64,000 nucleotides of DNA from Tetmemena sp. SeJ-2015. Lineage: Eukaryota > Ciliophora > Spirotrichea > Sporadotrichida > Oxytrichidae. The stretch's first letter is position 1; the number at the start of each line of letters is the position of its first letter. Below the pieces are notes generated by a model. The model was not told the origin of the DNA. It made no database searches and was given only the letters and a program-made list of their open reading frames with translations. The stretch lies in contig JAJKFJ010022879.1 in NCBI GenBank assembly GCA_027382625.1, forward strand, positions 144,916 to 208,915. The letters are read 5' to 3'. The position numbers and the translations under genes are program-made. This document shows positions 21,347 through 34,373 of this stretch, piece by piece.

Positions 21347-24300
21347 TCAAATAGAGAGCTGGAGGCATTCCTGATTTATAAGAGTGTCATACTAAAGACT
21401 GATATCTCTGGTTCTGTTGCTGCCTTAATTCCTCAGTCGCTCTTTAATAGTCAGATACTGATGCCACACTTCTCACATCCGCCATTTCATACTCCAATTG
21501 CGTCTCCACTTTCTTCGTGCGGTTATAGTAGAAGTAAGCTGCGCCCAGCATTCCACCCACTACCAAAATGTACAGTACTAAAAATTAGGATTAGAAAATT
21601 CTAAAAACTTACGAATTAGGAAGTTGCTAAGGAAGCGCTGCGCCTTTATCGATATCTTTATTGGCTGATAAGGAATATACTCAGAGTGATCTCCACCAGT
21701 CTTGCTATTTACCTTCACCTTAGCAATAACATTGAAATAGTAGTTCTCTCCTGGTGCAGCATTCTTAAAACTGTAGTCTGTGCTGTGAGTAGTATCAGTC
21801 TTAATCACAAACTTATGAGCAATTAAACATCAGAGAGAATTAAAAGAGCGATGTCTTTGTTGAGAGCACACATAGTGTCTAGCCTGGCATTTGCATTTCT
21901 AGTAGTAAGAACGATATATTCTATATCTTGGCTTTCAGCAGTGGTCATGCCTATTCCAACACGCTCTGTCTTACCCCACTGCAAATCAAACATTGAACTA
22001 TCTTCACCCGCCTTAAAGTTTATTGCTCCATTGTCGACAAGTCTATAATCCTTATTTCTCTCTAAAGTACTGTAAATGAATCTTGGCTTAGCCATAAACT
22101 CAGAAACTTCATTATAGGTTTCTCCAGACGCTGTCGTTTCACTAAGGAAAATTTTTGTGAACTAAATTTCATAAAGTAAGGTATTAAATAGATGGAAAAC
22201 TTTAGGAGTAATTACAGCCACTAGGGAACTGATAGGAGCTTTAATTTGGTAAATGGTTTTTCCAAATTCTTTGATTGTATCTGCAGTTACTAAGTGGTCT
22301 TTATCCATCCTCTTAGGATCATTATAAAATACTATGTCGAAATCTCCTACACAAGCCAGGAATTCCATAAGGATATAACCATTACGAGTACAGTAAGTTT
22401 CTGGGAACTGCATTACCTAGTAACCCATTTCCTGAGAAATTTTACCGTAATGAGTTGTATCCTGCTCAAGCTTGATAACCTTAGAAGTTGAAACTGTTAT
22501 CTGCACTTGCTGATCAAAATAAGAATATAGAAGATTTTAAAAAATCAAAGTTTGTCTTTCTTCGAATTGCTACGTCATAAATACTTAAGGCGAGTCCGTT
22601 CTTTCCACCCTTCAATCCATAAAAGCTTGTCTGGTAATTAAGTACTCCTAACTCTCAGTAAATAATTATATATTATGAATACAACTAACTTCTTGTCCCA
22701 ATTTTTGGCAACACTGAACTCTCCAGCACCACCTGGTGGGAACTCGATTGTGCTCAATTTTTCTTCCAGATTTTCGTACTTTGCCATATAAAGCCTTGGA
22801 TAAAATCCATCAGAGAGTGATCTTAGTTGAATGTTAAGTGTGCTATCTCCATCTGGGAGTAAGTAGGTCATGTATTTAGACACTTCCAGATAGTCATGGA
22901 AGTTCAACCTTACTGGCATTCCGTCTGACAAAGTTTAGACAAACTTATCCTAAAGGATTTGGAAACTAGCTTCTGTATACTGACCAGCATGGAATTTTAC
23001 ATAGTAGATTTTCTCAGTCATAAAGTTGGGGTTATTTGGCTTCACAGTGGTGGTGTTTGTATCTTAGATTTCGAACAATGGATCAGCACCTGTAGGGTCA
23101 AAGCTTACGATTGTAGTTGCCTAACCTATTGCAAGCTTCTAAACAATCTAGAATGACTCTTTAGAATCTATGATGAAGCGGAAGTACTTTGACTAATCAG
23201 CATCAATGTTAAAGTATTGAGTCTCTCCAATCTTCATCAATTGAGAATTCTCGAAGGTCGCATCCATAGCGTGTAAACTTCAATTTATTAGCATTTTCTA
23301 ATAAGATAGACTTCAATAAAGAAAATATTTATGAAGATGTTGTACTCAGTCGATACTTCGTGAGTTACTACTGCGAATAGGAAATAGCACTGAGTGCAGT
23401 AACTTCTGTCGTTATTAAGAATTAGAAGGAATCTCTCGTTAGTTGAAACTTTAGGAGTTACATTTTCCAAAATAAGAAGTGCATCTCTCTTGGATTTAGG
23501 CAGACGACTAGATAGAGTAACTGGAGTGCTCTCAGATGATTCATCATCCTCCTCTAGCTCTTCAGGATCACTGTATGTACTCATGTAAATATCGGCAGAT
23601 CCAGAAGCCACATTCAGAATAATCTAATAGTCTTTCTCTTACTTCGAGTTGAAGAACATGAAATACTGAATATCGTAAGCAGGCTAGGTATGCTTTTAAG
23701 CGAATCCCTCCATCAAAGTGATGATTGGGAAATCTTACTAGCTAGCAATAATCGTGTATAGACTGCGCTTGACTCCATAAACACCAATAGTATACTTGCC
23801 TCTGATGCTTGTAAGTTTATAAGAGGTGAAGAATTGGTTATTCTTATCAATAGATAGAATCTCTGACTTGGAGGTAGACGATTTGAAATCGTAATCGCTC
23901 TCATCAGGCATGCGCTCATCTCCATATGTCACATACAAATCAGGATCTCCACTGCCAAATGTGGTCACCTAAATTAGCAGCACACAGTCATCACAAGTAA
24001 CTTCAAACACGTAGTAGTTCCATGCCTTCTCCTCGACTGTTGCAGTGAGTGGGTACTGCTGAATCAAGAATATAAGTTCAGTGTAAACTACGATATTATA
24101 CTTGGTCCTGTATAAATCCTAGGAGAAGTCTTCATCCTCTATCAATGAGTTCCCATCGAAAAGAGAAATGCCCTAAGTGTTGCCAAAAACTCCGAAAATC
24201 AAGGCACACTCACGATCAGTTGTTGAAGCAACGGCCACTTCAGAAGATTTACCGCTTTATTTACTATCTGTATCTTTTGCATTACTACTTTCATCAAGTT

Positions 24301-26760
24301 CAAAGCAACGCTGAATATACTCCTTCACAATATATCTCATAAAATTTACCTTCTCAATTTTGACAGTGTCCTGACCAAGGATCTCCTCGGATTTGAAATC
24401 ATAGTCATACTAAGAAGGGATCTTCCAGGATTTGACCTCTTGGCTGGAAGGATTGGGGAGCACTCTTACATAGAGATCTGCATTTCCTGCAAGACTTTGC
24501 ACAACTCCATACACATCTTGAACCTTGCTCTCCTTCACTATCACATAGTGAACTCGCTTTATTTTTTAATTTTATTTCTAAAGTGATAATTGAAAAGACC
24601 ATCTCTAATAACTCCGTTTTCGGGCACTCCTACAATAAGTGGCTGTGGAGTATGACTTTCGTAATTGAGTTTAATGCTAAATTTGCAGTCTTTCACACAG
24701 GTCACTCCAAGATAGATAGCGCACTGATCGTCCTATGAGGACTAGCCCTACCAACTTGGCTCAGTCCAGAGACTAATGAGCCTTGACAATTTGAGTTTTT
24801 GTTCAAGATGTTCTGGGATTTGATCCATAGAGATTTTCCCTTAAAAGTAGAGCTTGAAAACATGCTCATTATAACGTAAGGCATTTAAAAATACTTAAAT
24901 CACATTTGCTCTAATAGTCGAGATCAAAGCTTTAACGAGATGGCTATTTGTTAGCACTATTGAAGGAAATAAAAAGAAGAGGCTCTCCAGAAAAAGGTGT
25001 TAGGGAAATCACTATGTCGGGAATATTGGCTGGAAGAAGGTGCTTGAAGTAAGTAGAAGTATCTACAGATTAACTTATTTACTGGATCTGTCCTTGGTAC
25101 AAATAGATGTGAGAGTCCTTGGTGGTATACACTATCAAATTTAATATTCAATGTTTCAGACTTGCATCAATTAATCTTCTATATTATTTTATCATGTAAT
25201 TGTAGAAATCGTCTGTGAATTTTTTCCAGAAATCTCCTGCAGGATAAACAACTAAATAGTAGCTGCCTTCAAGTTGAAAGATTTAGTCACTCTTCTTGAT
25301 TAAAAGGTTATGATTTTTGACTTGCAGCTCGTAATTTTTGTCTGACACTCCAGGTTGGCGACTCAGATACACCTTCACACCGTTTTGATAGTTGGTAATT
25401 TGAATTTTAATGTCCTTTTCGTAACCTTTAAACTGTTTCACCTTTATTTCATACAAGTCGTAGCTATCTTCATTAAAAAAAAGTTTAAAGAACGCTCGTT
25501 ATAATTATGGATAGAGCCTTGGTGGCCAATGCCTTCTTAAAGTTCTACGAAAGAGCGTCCCTTGAGCTCACCTCTATCTACTTTAGCAACAAAATTGTCT
25601 TAAAAATATGACAAAGATATGAACAAGTGTGTATGTAGAGTATTCAAGAGAAAAGACTCCTATCTAATAGACACTATTTCCAGCTTTGTTATCATCGAAG
25701 AAAACAAAGTCAGGGTCGAGACCTGGTTTAGCACTGCTCTTCTCAAAATCATTCTTGCTTGGGTAGGGGTTCTTCCTGCTTACATAGATGTCAGCATCAC
25801 CGTGGATGGTGTTAAGAGTAAAAGTCACGTTTCTTACCTTGTCATCATTTGCCAGTGAGAACTGATAGTAGCGATAGTAACCTGAGCTAGAATAATCATT
25901 CACGACCTTGTTCTCCTGCAGCATATAGTAGTTTTATTAGTTGTCCATGATGTTGATAGAGTACTTGCAAATGTCGCCAATTGACCCTTATCCTTTCACA
26001 ACTACCACGTAGTAGCACTAGCCCTTATACTAATCTCTGCACTACTTCTCATCCAAATCAAAGTTTATAGAAGTCTTGAGTAAATTATGATTTCAAACTT
26101 AATAAAATTCAAAAGCTTTGAAGTTACAGATACAAACTCTTCACTCCTCTTTGTCATCTTGAGAGGGTATAACCTCTTGCTCGATATGATAATTAAATTA
26201 ATACTTTATAACATTTTCGAAAGTTTAACTTTTGAAGTTGTTTGCAATTGGAGGAAGACTAACACTACCTGAGCCTACAGATTAATGACCGAATTGGGAA
26301 TCAAATTGCTTTGTGTTCTCTCTAACTTTTTGTTCGACAATCATAGTGCTTTATTAATTTTCACTTTGTCTGGCACTGACTATGTTATTTGATTAGCTTA
26401 TCACAGTTATGTCCTATTAACCCAAAGGATTATAGATCTTTATGTTTTAGTCTAGCTTAGGAAGCTCATTTCAATAATTTAGAATGAATATAAGCTCACT
26501 TCTGGATTATCTATTCATCTATATTTGTGGAGGGATAGTGTCATTTCCTGAATCTCCGATCAGGTTCTTTTCCGATGTCACTCTGCCATTCTTTCTCTCC
26601 GCATCTGATAATTTAAAAACTATGACTTTATATTCTTATGCTTTTTTTATCTGAAATTTCTCCATACATGCCGAGCCTGTCAGTTGCATCACTCACTCCC
26701 AAAGCTAAGACAAAAAAAGTAATAATGAGCTAGAGCAGACTTCGCTGTCTTCTCGAGTAC
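21347..26760 (-). CDS. Single-pass membrane protein with repeated PPC-like modules
   Basis: The N-terminal signal or anchor is RRQRSLLQLIITFFVLALGV near 26720. It is followed by a polar region and then five or six extracellular modules. Several carry the beta-sandwich signature of bacterial pre-peptidase C-terminal (PPC) domains: TIHGDADIYVSRKNPYPSKN near 25780, TFGSGDPDLYVTYGDERMPD near 23950, and ASGSADIYMSTYSDPEE near 23600. Near the C-terminus a membrane segment LILLYILVVGGMLGAAYFYY precedes a short basic Gln-rich tail ending at TGA 21349-21347. An intron with GTAAGT/TTTTAG ends lies at 21578-21612. Many frame changes show numerous IESs. A surface adhesion or sensing role is inferred only from the topology. 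The exact start codon is uncertain because this frame overlaps the end of the anoctamin gene. Confidence 0.7.
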
Positions 26761-29700
26761 ACGACCTCCTCTCTTATTGATCTAGATCTGATTTTGCCTC
26801 ATTTAACTCCTTTTCTGAAGCTCCTGCTTCTTTTATTGGAATTTATCATACAAACTCTCTAGCTTCTTTCTCTTGTACTCCTCCTTTTGTTACTGCCTGT
26901 TCATATCTCTTTGATTGTGTCTTTAAATGTTGCTCTGACCTTGCATGTTGTAAGCCTATTGTATCTCAAACAATGTGTATCTCGCTCCTCTTATAATTTA
27001 AACTAAAAATGTATCACAGCAAATTACTCTTCTAAGATTATTTTTCCCTTAGTTATTAAGAGCAGCAACTCCACAAAAGGCAATAAGATCTTCCTCTTCC
27101 ATGCAAACTGAGCTCCTTGAGGGATGAAGGAAATTTTGAGCGTTTTATTAACGGCTTTGAGTTCTGGAGGGTAGAGTACTCTAATTCTATTCGATTTTCT
27201 GGTCTTTTTTATTTGGCATGAAGACCAAGGCTTCATTTTCATTAGGTTAGTCTCTTTATAAACGCAAATTCCTAAGTCTATCTTCCAGAGTTCCTTATTC
27301 ATTGCTCTGTCTGTAAATCTACAAACAATTATTATACGGCATATATTCTAAATCTATTCATAGACTTCAAGCGATTCATTGCTAAATTATTAAATAATGG
27401 AGTATAGAAATAATTCGTAAAGATCCTGCTCTTCGTTGCGCTGCTCTCGTTCTCCCTTCTCAACCCACTCAGGCTTGTCTTTGATGATATTAGCAAGAAA
27501 AAGTTTGAAGCCCACTATCACATGCTCTGTCAGAATTATCACAAGCAATTTCTAAGTGTCATTACAAAATTGATATTTTAACTTATCTTAATCTATCCTC
27601 CTACAATATAATGAATGATTGTAGTTGTATTCTTCAAGGATGACGTTAAGAGATGACGAAGTCCAGAATATTATGCCGCAGTTAACACCGATTCCAACAA
27701 ACGAGATTATCTCTACGATGCCTCCCCAAGAACCGATTCCCCTTGCTCCCACAGCCACTGTTCTCTTTTAGTATTAAGCCATCATGTTAATGTCGCCTTA
27801 CATCTCAATTAGATTCACAAATAAGGCAAGTAAAGGTGCTAAGGGAAATGCCTGACAAAAGAGAACAAGCAAACTTAATTGAAACTATTTTTATAAATAA
27901 GGTAGCCGTACTGTAAGATAGTCTCTCCGTATTTACCAACGAGAATATTTGAAGAAGGCTCTAATTTGAATTGTCTTTCTATTTCTTCATGGAACAACAC
28001 CCTTTCCTCAACTGCTTTATTCTCTGAGTACACAAATCTTATTGCATAAAAGATTATTGGAAATAAATCGCTTGGCAAGATGTTGAGTTAGTGTCGCTGC
28101 CTGTGCTTATGCATTTATTAAAGTCTTCATCATTTCTTGCTCTTCTTCATTCATGGATGTTGATCCTCCATTTATTCTCTCTCGCTTGAAGAACTCCGGT
28201 TCCTCAGCTAATTTTTAAATTAAGACAAAAAAAAATCAAGTAATTTCAGAAGCAACTTCTAACGGATAGCTCGATGCTTCCACCATACTTTCATTTTAGG
28301 CACTATTATATCAAGCAGGCCAAAAGCCAATTTCTTCACTGCAAGTCAATATATTTTCACTTTTAAATTTTTTTAAGTATGATAGCGAGGTCTTGAGCCA
28401 GCTAATTAAAATTACAATCCGCGAAAGCTACTGCAAACAGTGAGATATAACCATTCACGAACTAAAAGCCAAAGTGCTTGGAGATATTAGAATTCTCCCA
28501 CGTCTCTAGGAATTAATGATTCTCCCATTCCAGTAATTTATCACTCACTCGCTTATAGATCAATCCAAGAATGATAATGACAATAGCGTTTATAATGGAG
28601 CTACCAACTGAGATGGATGAGTTTTCTATATTATCTTGCTTGAATTAGCGGAGAGCCCAAAAGATGACGACCACAATGCATATTGCAAGTGAGCAAGAAG
28701 GGATTTCACCTGAGATTCTGCGGAGATAAGAATTGACGAGGTTTGTTTTCTTAACCTGCTTTGATTTAAGATCTATAACGTAGTCAGCTCTGTAGTCAGG
28801 GCTTTCTTAGTCTGCTTCATTAAATTTAGAGAATATATTTTATAGCTCCTTAGTAGTCATTCATATTCCAAAGATAAGCAATTTCATTCTCTTTTCTCTT
28901 CCACACTTCATAAAAAACAGTTGACCAGACAGCAAGGATCAAACAGTACAAGCAGTTATAGGGATTAAAATAACTATAAGGATTGTCTAAGTCAATGGCC
29001 TCATTATTCTTATATTGATCTAAGATGAGTATCATCTAATAGATGAATAGGGCGATCCCAGGAATAGCAGGGATGATTAGCCAGGAAGTGTAAAACATCA
29101 GCCAAGCAAAGAAAAAGGCCTGCTTCTCTCCGTAATAGCTAGCAATGAAATGAATGGGCTGGAAATATCGCTTGTATTTTCCATTTACGAAGCCAAAATA
29201 TTCTAAGAAAAAAATATATCATAATTAAGCCAATCATTAGCTTATACTTGTACTGGTTCCAGCTTTTTTAAATCTTGTCTCTGAATTTGTCGTGGAGAGG
29301 AAAATGGTCAAAAATCACACCATTCTTTTCATAACTACAAAATTTCTTAGTCAAATAACAAAGTCAATCGAACTTCACTTACTATTAAATGTCTATTTCT
29401 TCTTCAAAAATTTTCCTCATTAAAAACTACTTTTGTCTTGCTTGAAATTCCTCATAGATCTCCTCAGCATAGTCTTTAAATTGAATGGCTTGATCCATGT
29501 CTAAAAGTCTAACTGGCAACTCGTAAATCTCTGCGACTTTATCTAAAAGCTCATTTGAGAAAAAGATAACTACCATCTCTTTGTCGCTATTTTTCTCATC
29601 AATACCTAATTCAAATGATTATTACTCACGGCTATACTTACACTGTAAAATCTCATACTCTATATTGAGTTCAGACAGCTGGTCTTCTAGAAGACCTCCC

Positions 29701-31156
29701 CTCTCTTTGGATATTAAAAACACGTAGTCAGGATCATTATCTACATCAGCTTAGTGAAGCTTCTTGTGGCACATTTACTTTGGAGTAAGTCCTCTGAGGT
29801 TAAGAGCTTCTGCCATGGAAGGGAATCTGCTCTCCAGCATCTTTGCTATCTTGATATGCACTCTCTTGTATGCCAAATGAAGAGGCGTGTTGCCATTTTT
29901 ATCCACAGAGTCTTCAAGTGATCCAATTTCTAATTGAGTATTCTTTTAACTTGGGATAAACTTAATATCCTTAATGAGTTCTACAATTGCCACTTGTCCA
30001 TTCTCACTTGCAGCCATCAATGAATTTTGGCTATCGAAAGAGGAGAAGAATGGGGAGTAACCTAGTTGAAGTATGTACTCTACAATATCCTTTAGACCTA
30101 ATGAAGCCGACCAGAAGAGAATGTTATAAGTAATGTGCTCATCTTCTCCCAACATACTAGTTGGTAGGTCATACTTAAGCTTAAATAAAGAGATGATTAT
30201 GAGAATAGCTAGATCTACCTTTCTGATGAAAATGGCTGTTCCTGGTCTTACTGAGTTAATGGCGATATTTGAGTAAACTTTCCTGGTCCAACGCTTTTGT
30301 CAAGTGCTTCAATTGTTTTAAGCATCTTTCCTTCTGGCCCATTTTACATATCTCCCTTGTGAAAGTTCCACTCAGGGTTCTAGTGCTGATGAAACCAGAA
30401 TCTCACAATAATCTCCACTATTTCCATTAAAGAGAGTAAGAAGAATGATTTATATTATAGCTTATTTCTTTGTTTCCGCAAATACCTGCTATATCCAAAG
30501 GAGTATGATTGTTAGAATCTCTCTTTAGAAGAGCTCGACTCTGCAAAAGAAACAGCACACTCTTTTTATCGTGATTGAAAGCAGCCCAGTGGAGAGATGT
30601 TAGCAGCGTTGTCTTCTTTTGGTAATTAACATCTGCTCCTCCTTTTATTATGAGATAATTAAGAAACAATTTAAAGCTAAATCTTTCAAGAGTAGAGCTA
30701 TACAATCCTTTCTTTGGCCAATAGCATCATCTTCATATTCATCATAGCCTCTGTAGCACACTGTATAAAATTTTAACTCCTTTTGAATGATAATTTTAAC
30801 TTATTTTGAAAATTGTAGCTACCAACTTACAATCAAGAAGTGGGGTGAATCCAAGATTGTCTCAAGGATCAACAGACAAACTAAACTTTAGCATTTCACC
30901 GATGAAGAACTCAAGTACATCTGCATGTCCATAGTGAGCAGCCTTCAAAACGTTAAGAATGACTAGGAAATGTGTTGTTAAATGTATTGAATAAGAGTCA
31001 GTTATTCTAACTTACCAAGTGTAGAGCAGTCTTTCCATCATCATCTTAGAAGATGAGCAGCTCTCTCTTATCTATAGTTCCTTCCTCATAGTACTCTTGT
31101 ACGATGGCCAGCATTCCATCCTTCACATAGTCAAGGAACTGAATCTGCTCAGTCAT
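26689..31156 (-). CDS. Ankyrin-repeat anoctamin (TMEM16-like) membrane protein
   Basis: Anoctamins are calcium-regulated lipid scramblases or anion channels. The start at 31156 (MTEQIQFLDYVKDGMLAIVQ) leads into several ankyrin repeats: DDDGKTALHL, TTLLTSLHWAAFNHDKKSVL, DSNNHTPLDIAGICGNKE, and SVDKNGNTPLHLAYKRVH. Anoctamin hallmarks follow: FDHFPLHDKFRDKI, ASYYGEKQAFFFAWLMFYTS, LAVWSTVFYEVWKRKENEIA, later transmembrane segments, and EHVIVGFKLFLANIIKDKPE near the C-terminus. The tail is a Gln/Lys-rich coiled coil ending at TGA 26691-26689. One in-frame TGA occurs in the first ankyrin block (30862-30864, within SVDP-stop-DNLGFTPLL). It may be a point mutation, a sequencing error or an unresolved IES edge. 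The N-terminal ankyrin array is unusual for the family. Confidence 0.82.
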
Positions 31157-31403
31157 CTTGTCTCTTTTTCGTTCGTTAACGCACAGTTTCATAACGAGTA
31201 ATTTATTTTCGCTCTTTAATTTATTCTTAAAATTTTATTTTAGAGAGCAATATATCCCATTTCGTCAAAGAGAAATGACATCAGCTGTTTAGAATAAAGG
31301 ATTTAGGATTAATGATATCTGTATAAATTTTTATAAAGATCTTAATCACTAGGCATTTTCAATATGTTCCATATAAATAAACTTAAATTAATTTGCTGAT
31401 TTA

Positions 31404-34313
31404 ATGTTAGAAGGATTAATATCAAGTGTGTTGAACAGATTTCTGGGAAGCTTCATTTAGGACTTGGACGCAGACCAACTTAATATTTCGCTCTGGTCAG
31501 GTCAAGTGAAGTTAGAGAACTTGGAAGTGAAGCCAAACTTACTAGACTCCATGCCTCTTCCTTTCACTCTACATTATGGAAAAGTAGGGAAGATTCTATT
31601 GGAGATTCCACTTTATTATAAAGGATGGTAATTATATTTTAAAACTTTACTCTATCCAGAGTTCTCCTTTGAAGATAGAAATAAGCGATGTGTTCATCCT
31701 ACTCAAGCCTAAGCACTTTGAAAAGTGGAATGAGTAAGTAGAGATAGAAGCGTTCGTCAATAAGACACTTCAGTTTCTAGATAAATATGAAGCTTACTTA
31801 ATTATTTATATCCTTAGATCATTTGCAATTTTGACTTGCATTTAATTACTTGACAGAAACTACTCAGCTCGAGTAATCGAACCCTGGCATGATTGGAAAC
31901 CTTGTTCAAAACATAGTTGACAACGTGCAACTCAAAGTCTCAAACATTTATATAAGAGTGGAGGACGATATCTCCATTCCTCAACAGCCTTTCGCTCTAG
32001 GTATAGTGCTAGGAGAGATCACTGCTAAGACTATGAATGATCAGTGGCAGGAGGACTTCATTTCTGGAAAGGAACTTACAAACAAGTAGATCACCATTAA
32101 GAATTTTGCAGTCTACTAAAATTTCTCTGATGATGGGTCCAAGGACAAGATTATGTTCGACTATATCACCAAAGACTGGCTTGAGCAAGATTTAGATGCA
32201 AAGTAAACATCAGAAAGTAAAATTGAACTCTAGTATTTTAGAGATCACTTAGTTTATCAAAGATTTCTTCGGTAGGAGTGCTCATTTGAAAACAAGTAGA
32301 ACAACTACATTATAGAAAGATTCCAGATTCAGATCAGAGCCACTCTCAATAAAAACGTGAAAAACTAGAAACCGCAAGTTTGGACCTCAATTCTAACTGA
32401 TATATTGAAGTAATGGGATTTTTAATAATTGCATTAGGAGGGCAGTTCGAGGGAGTTACTCATGAAGTGACTACTCAAGCAGGATAATATTTCTACTTTA
32501 GCGTCTAGCAGCAGCAAATTACTTCGCTTCTTAACTTTAAATGAATGGTGAGTATATATCATATTCTTAAGTTGCTGGAGTACATAGGCAGCTACTCTAA
32601 GTTTTAGGCAGGAGTGATTGCTTAGTTCTACAAAAAGGAGATGACATCTACTGAAGAAAGCGAGTAAGATATCATTCTAAAAGCTGCTTTATTTTGTACT
32701 TTATTTTCTCCTCTCTAAATGAGATTAACTAATTTTTCTTTAGATACATGGAACTGTATACTCTCTACAAAGCTAACTTGAAAGACAAGAAGGATGTTAA
32801 ATTGGCTGCTGAATATCTTGAGAACTTGAGAAGCAAATACGAGCGTCACTTCCCTTATGAAAAACTCATCATGCTATACTAATTTATTAGCTCTAATAAG
32901 CTCCATCCTAATTTAATTTTCAATTTTAAATAATATGTTCATCATATTAGCTTTAATTTTTGCTAAGAACTATTGCAACCAAGAAATTTGAATTCGAGTA
33001 GTTGTAAGCACCACTTTATGAGCTAATTATTTATGGGTAGTAAACTCAAAGAATAAACTTCAGTCTCTGAGAGAGTGAGGGAATATGAGTCTGAGAAGCA
33101 AGGCTACTTCAACTCTATGAAAGGTTGGCTAGGCTATGGCAAATCAGAGCAAGAGTTAGCGGAGGAGAGATTATAGATTGAGCAATACAAGCAACTTTTA
33201 GAGGAGTAGACTCAATAAAATCTACAGATCCAAAACTAATAGCCTCAAATTATAAGATAGGTCATGTTTTAAGCTTTCTGAGGAGATTGAAACGCTCAAG
33301 AAAAATAAGGGCGCCGAGATGCAAGAGAGATCAGACTTAGATGCGTTTATAGGAACTGACTATGTCTAATTCGATATTCTGATAAACGTGCCTGAGATTC
33401 ACTTTGTGCTTAGAAGAGGGGATGATAAGCAGCTAGTCGAATTTATATTATGCTTTGAACTTGTAATAGAGAAGTTGAAAATGCACAACCAAAAGGGCTT
33501 AGACTTTGTTGACGCCATGCTATCACTAAACAAATTCAATCTTCATGATCGCATCTCACCACTCCTTGCTTAAGAACAATCATCTTCAGATCGCAATGCC
33601 ATTAACTTTATGCAAATTACTATATAATATAATTAACTCTGCAGAAACTCATCAAGATCCAATCTATCCTTACTTGATAGAAACCTACACGCCAATGACT
33701 GATAAAGTAATGAAGAGAGTCCTCACCAAGAATTTGTTTGGCTTGAATCTTACTAAAAAGGACTCAAGTATATTGTCTAGTGAGGATAAACTAGACGACA
33801 AAAATGCTCTCAACATTCGTTTCTTGAATCATCCCCTCAAGAATACCAACTCCCCCTTAAAGTTGACAGTATCAAGTGACTCTCAGCTACTCATCTTCCT
33901 TAATTTGACTTGCTTAAATGAGCTGAGTAAGATGTTCGCAAAAGCTTTTCAAAACTAGGAGGACATGATTGAATATTACAAGAATGTAGCAAGTGAGCAA
34001 GTCTACAAATATGTGCTAGAGGGAAGTGAGTATATGATGAACAATCAGCAACTTAAATGCAATTATAAGCTAGTTATAGATTATAAATAACTTGAGTAAG
34101 AGGAGTAAGAGTAGAAGGGAGACCCAAAGCATGCTTCAATCATTCTAGACATAAATCTAAACGCTCCAGTTATCTTTATTCCGCAAGACTATGAAAGATG
34201 GGAGAATAATTAAGTGCTTGTCTTCGATCTAGGAACAATCTCAATCGATAGCAGGATAGTGGAATTTGATCCAACCAAAAATTACAAACTAGAAGAAAAC
34301 TTCATGCTTTTGT
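31404..34313 (+). CDS. VPS13: VPS13-type protein, N-terminal block (scrambled gene)
   Basis: The start at 31404 opens a chorein N-terminal domain (LEGLISSVLNRFLGSFIQDL, then LNISLWSGQVKLENLEVKPN). This is the lipid-entry end of VPS13. It continues with LVQNIVDNVQLKVSNIYIRV and EYLENLRSKYERHFPYEKL, the usual VPS13 helices. It ends with FDLGTISIDSRIVEFDPTKN and then ENFMLL inside the pointer at 34300-34313. A GT-AG intron is at 32664-32743 (joining TEESE to YMELYTLYK). A 31-nt interruption after YYKGW near 31627 is an IES or intron whose ends I could not fix. The rest of the protein is at 7422-15819, upstream on the same strand. Confidence 0.9.
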
Positions 34314-34373
34314 TAAAATTAGAATGAAGGAGGAAGAAGTTATTCATGATAAGAGTTTTAATAAAATTAAGGT

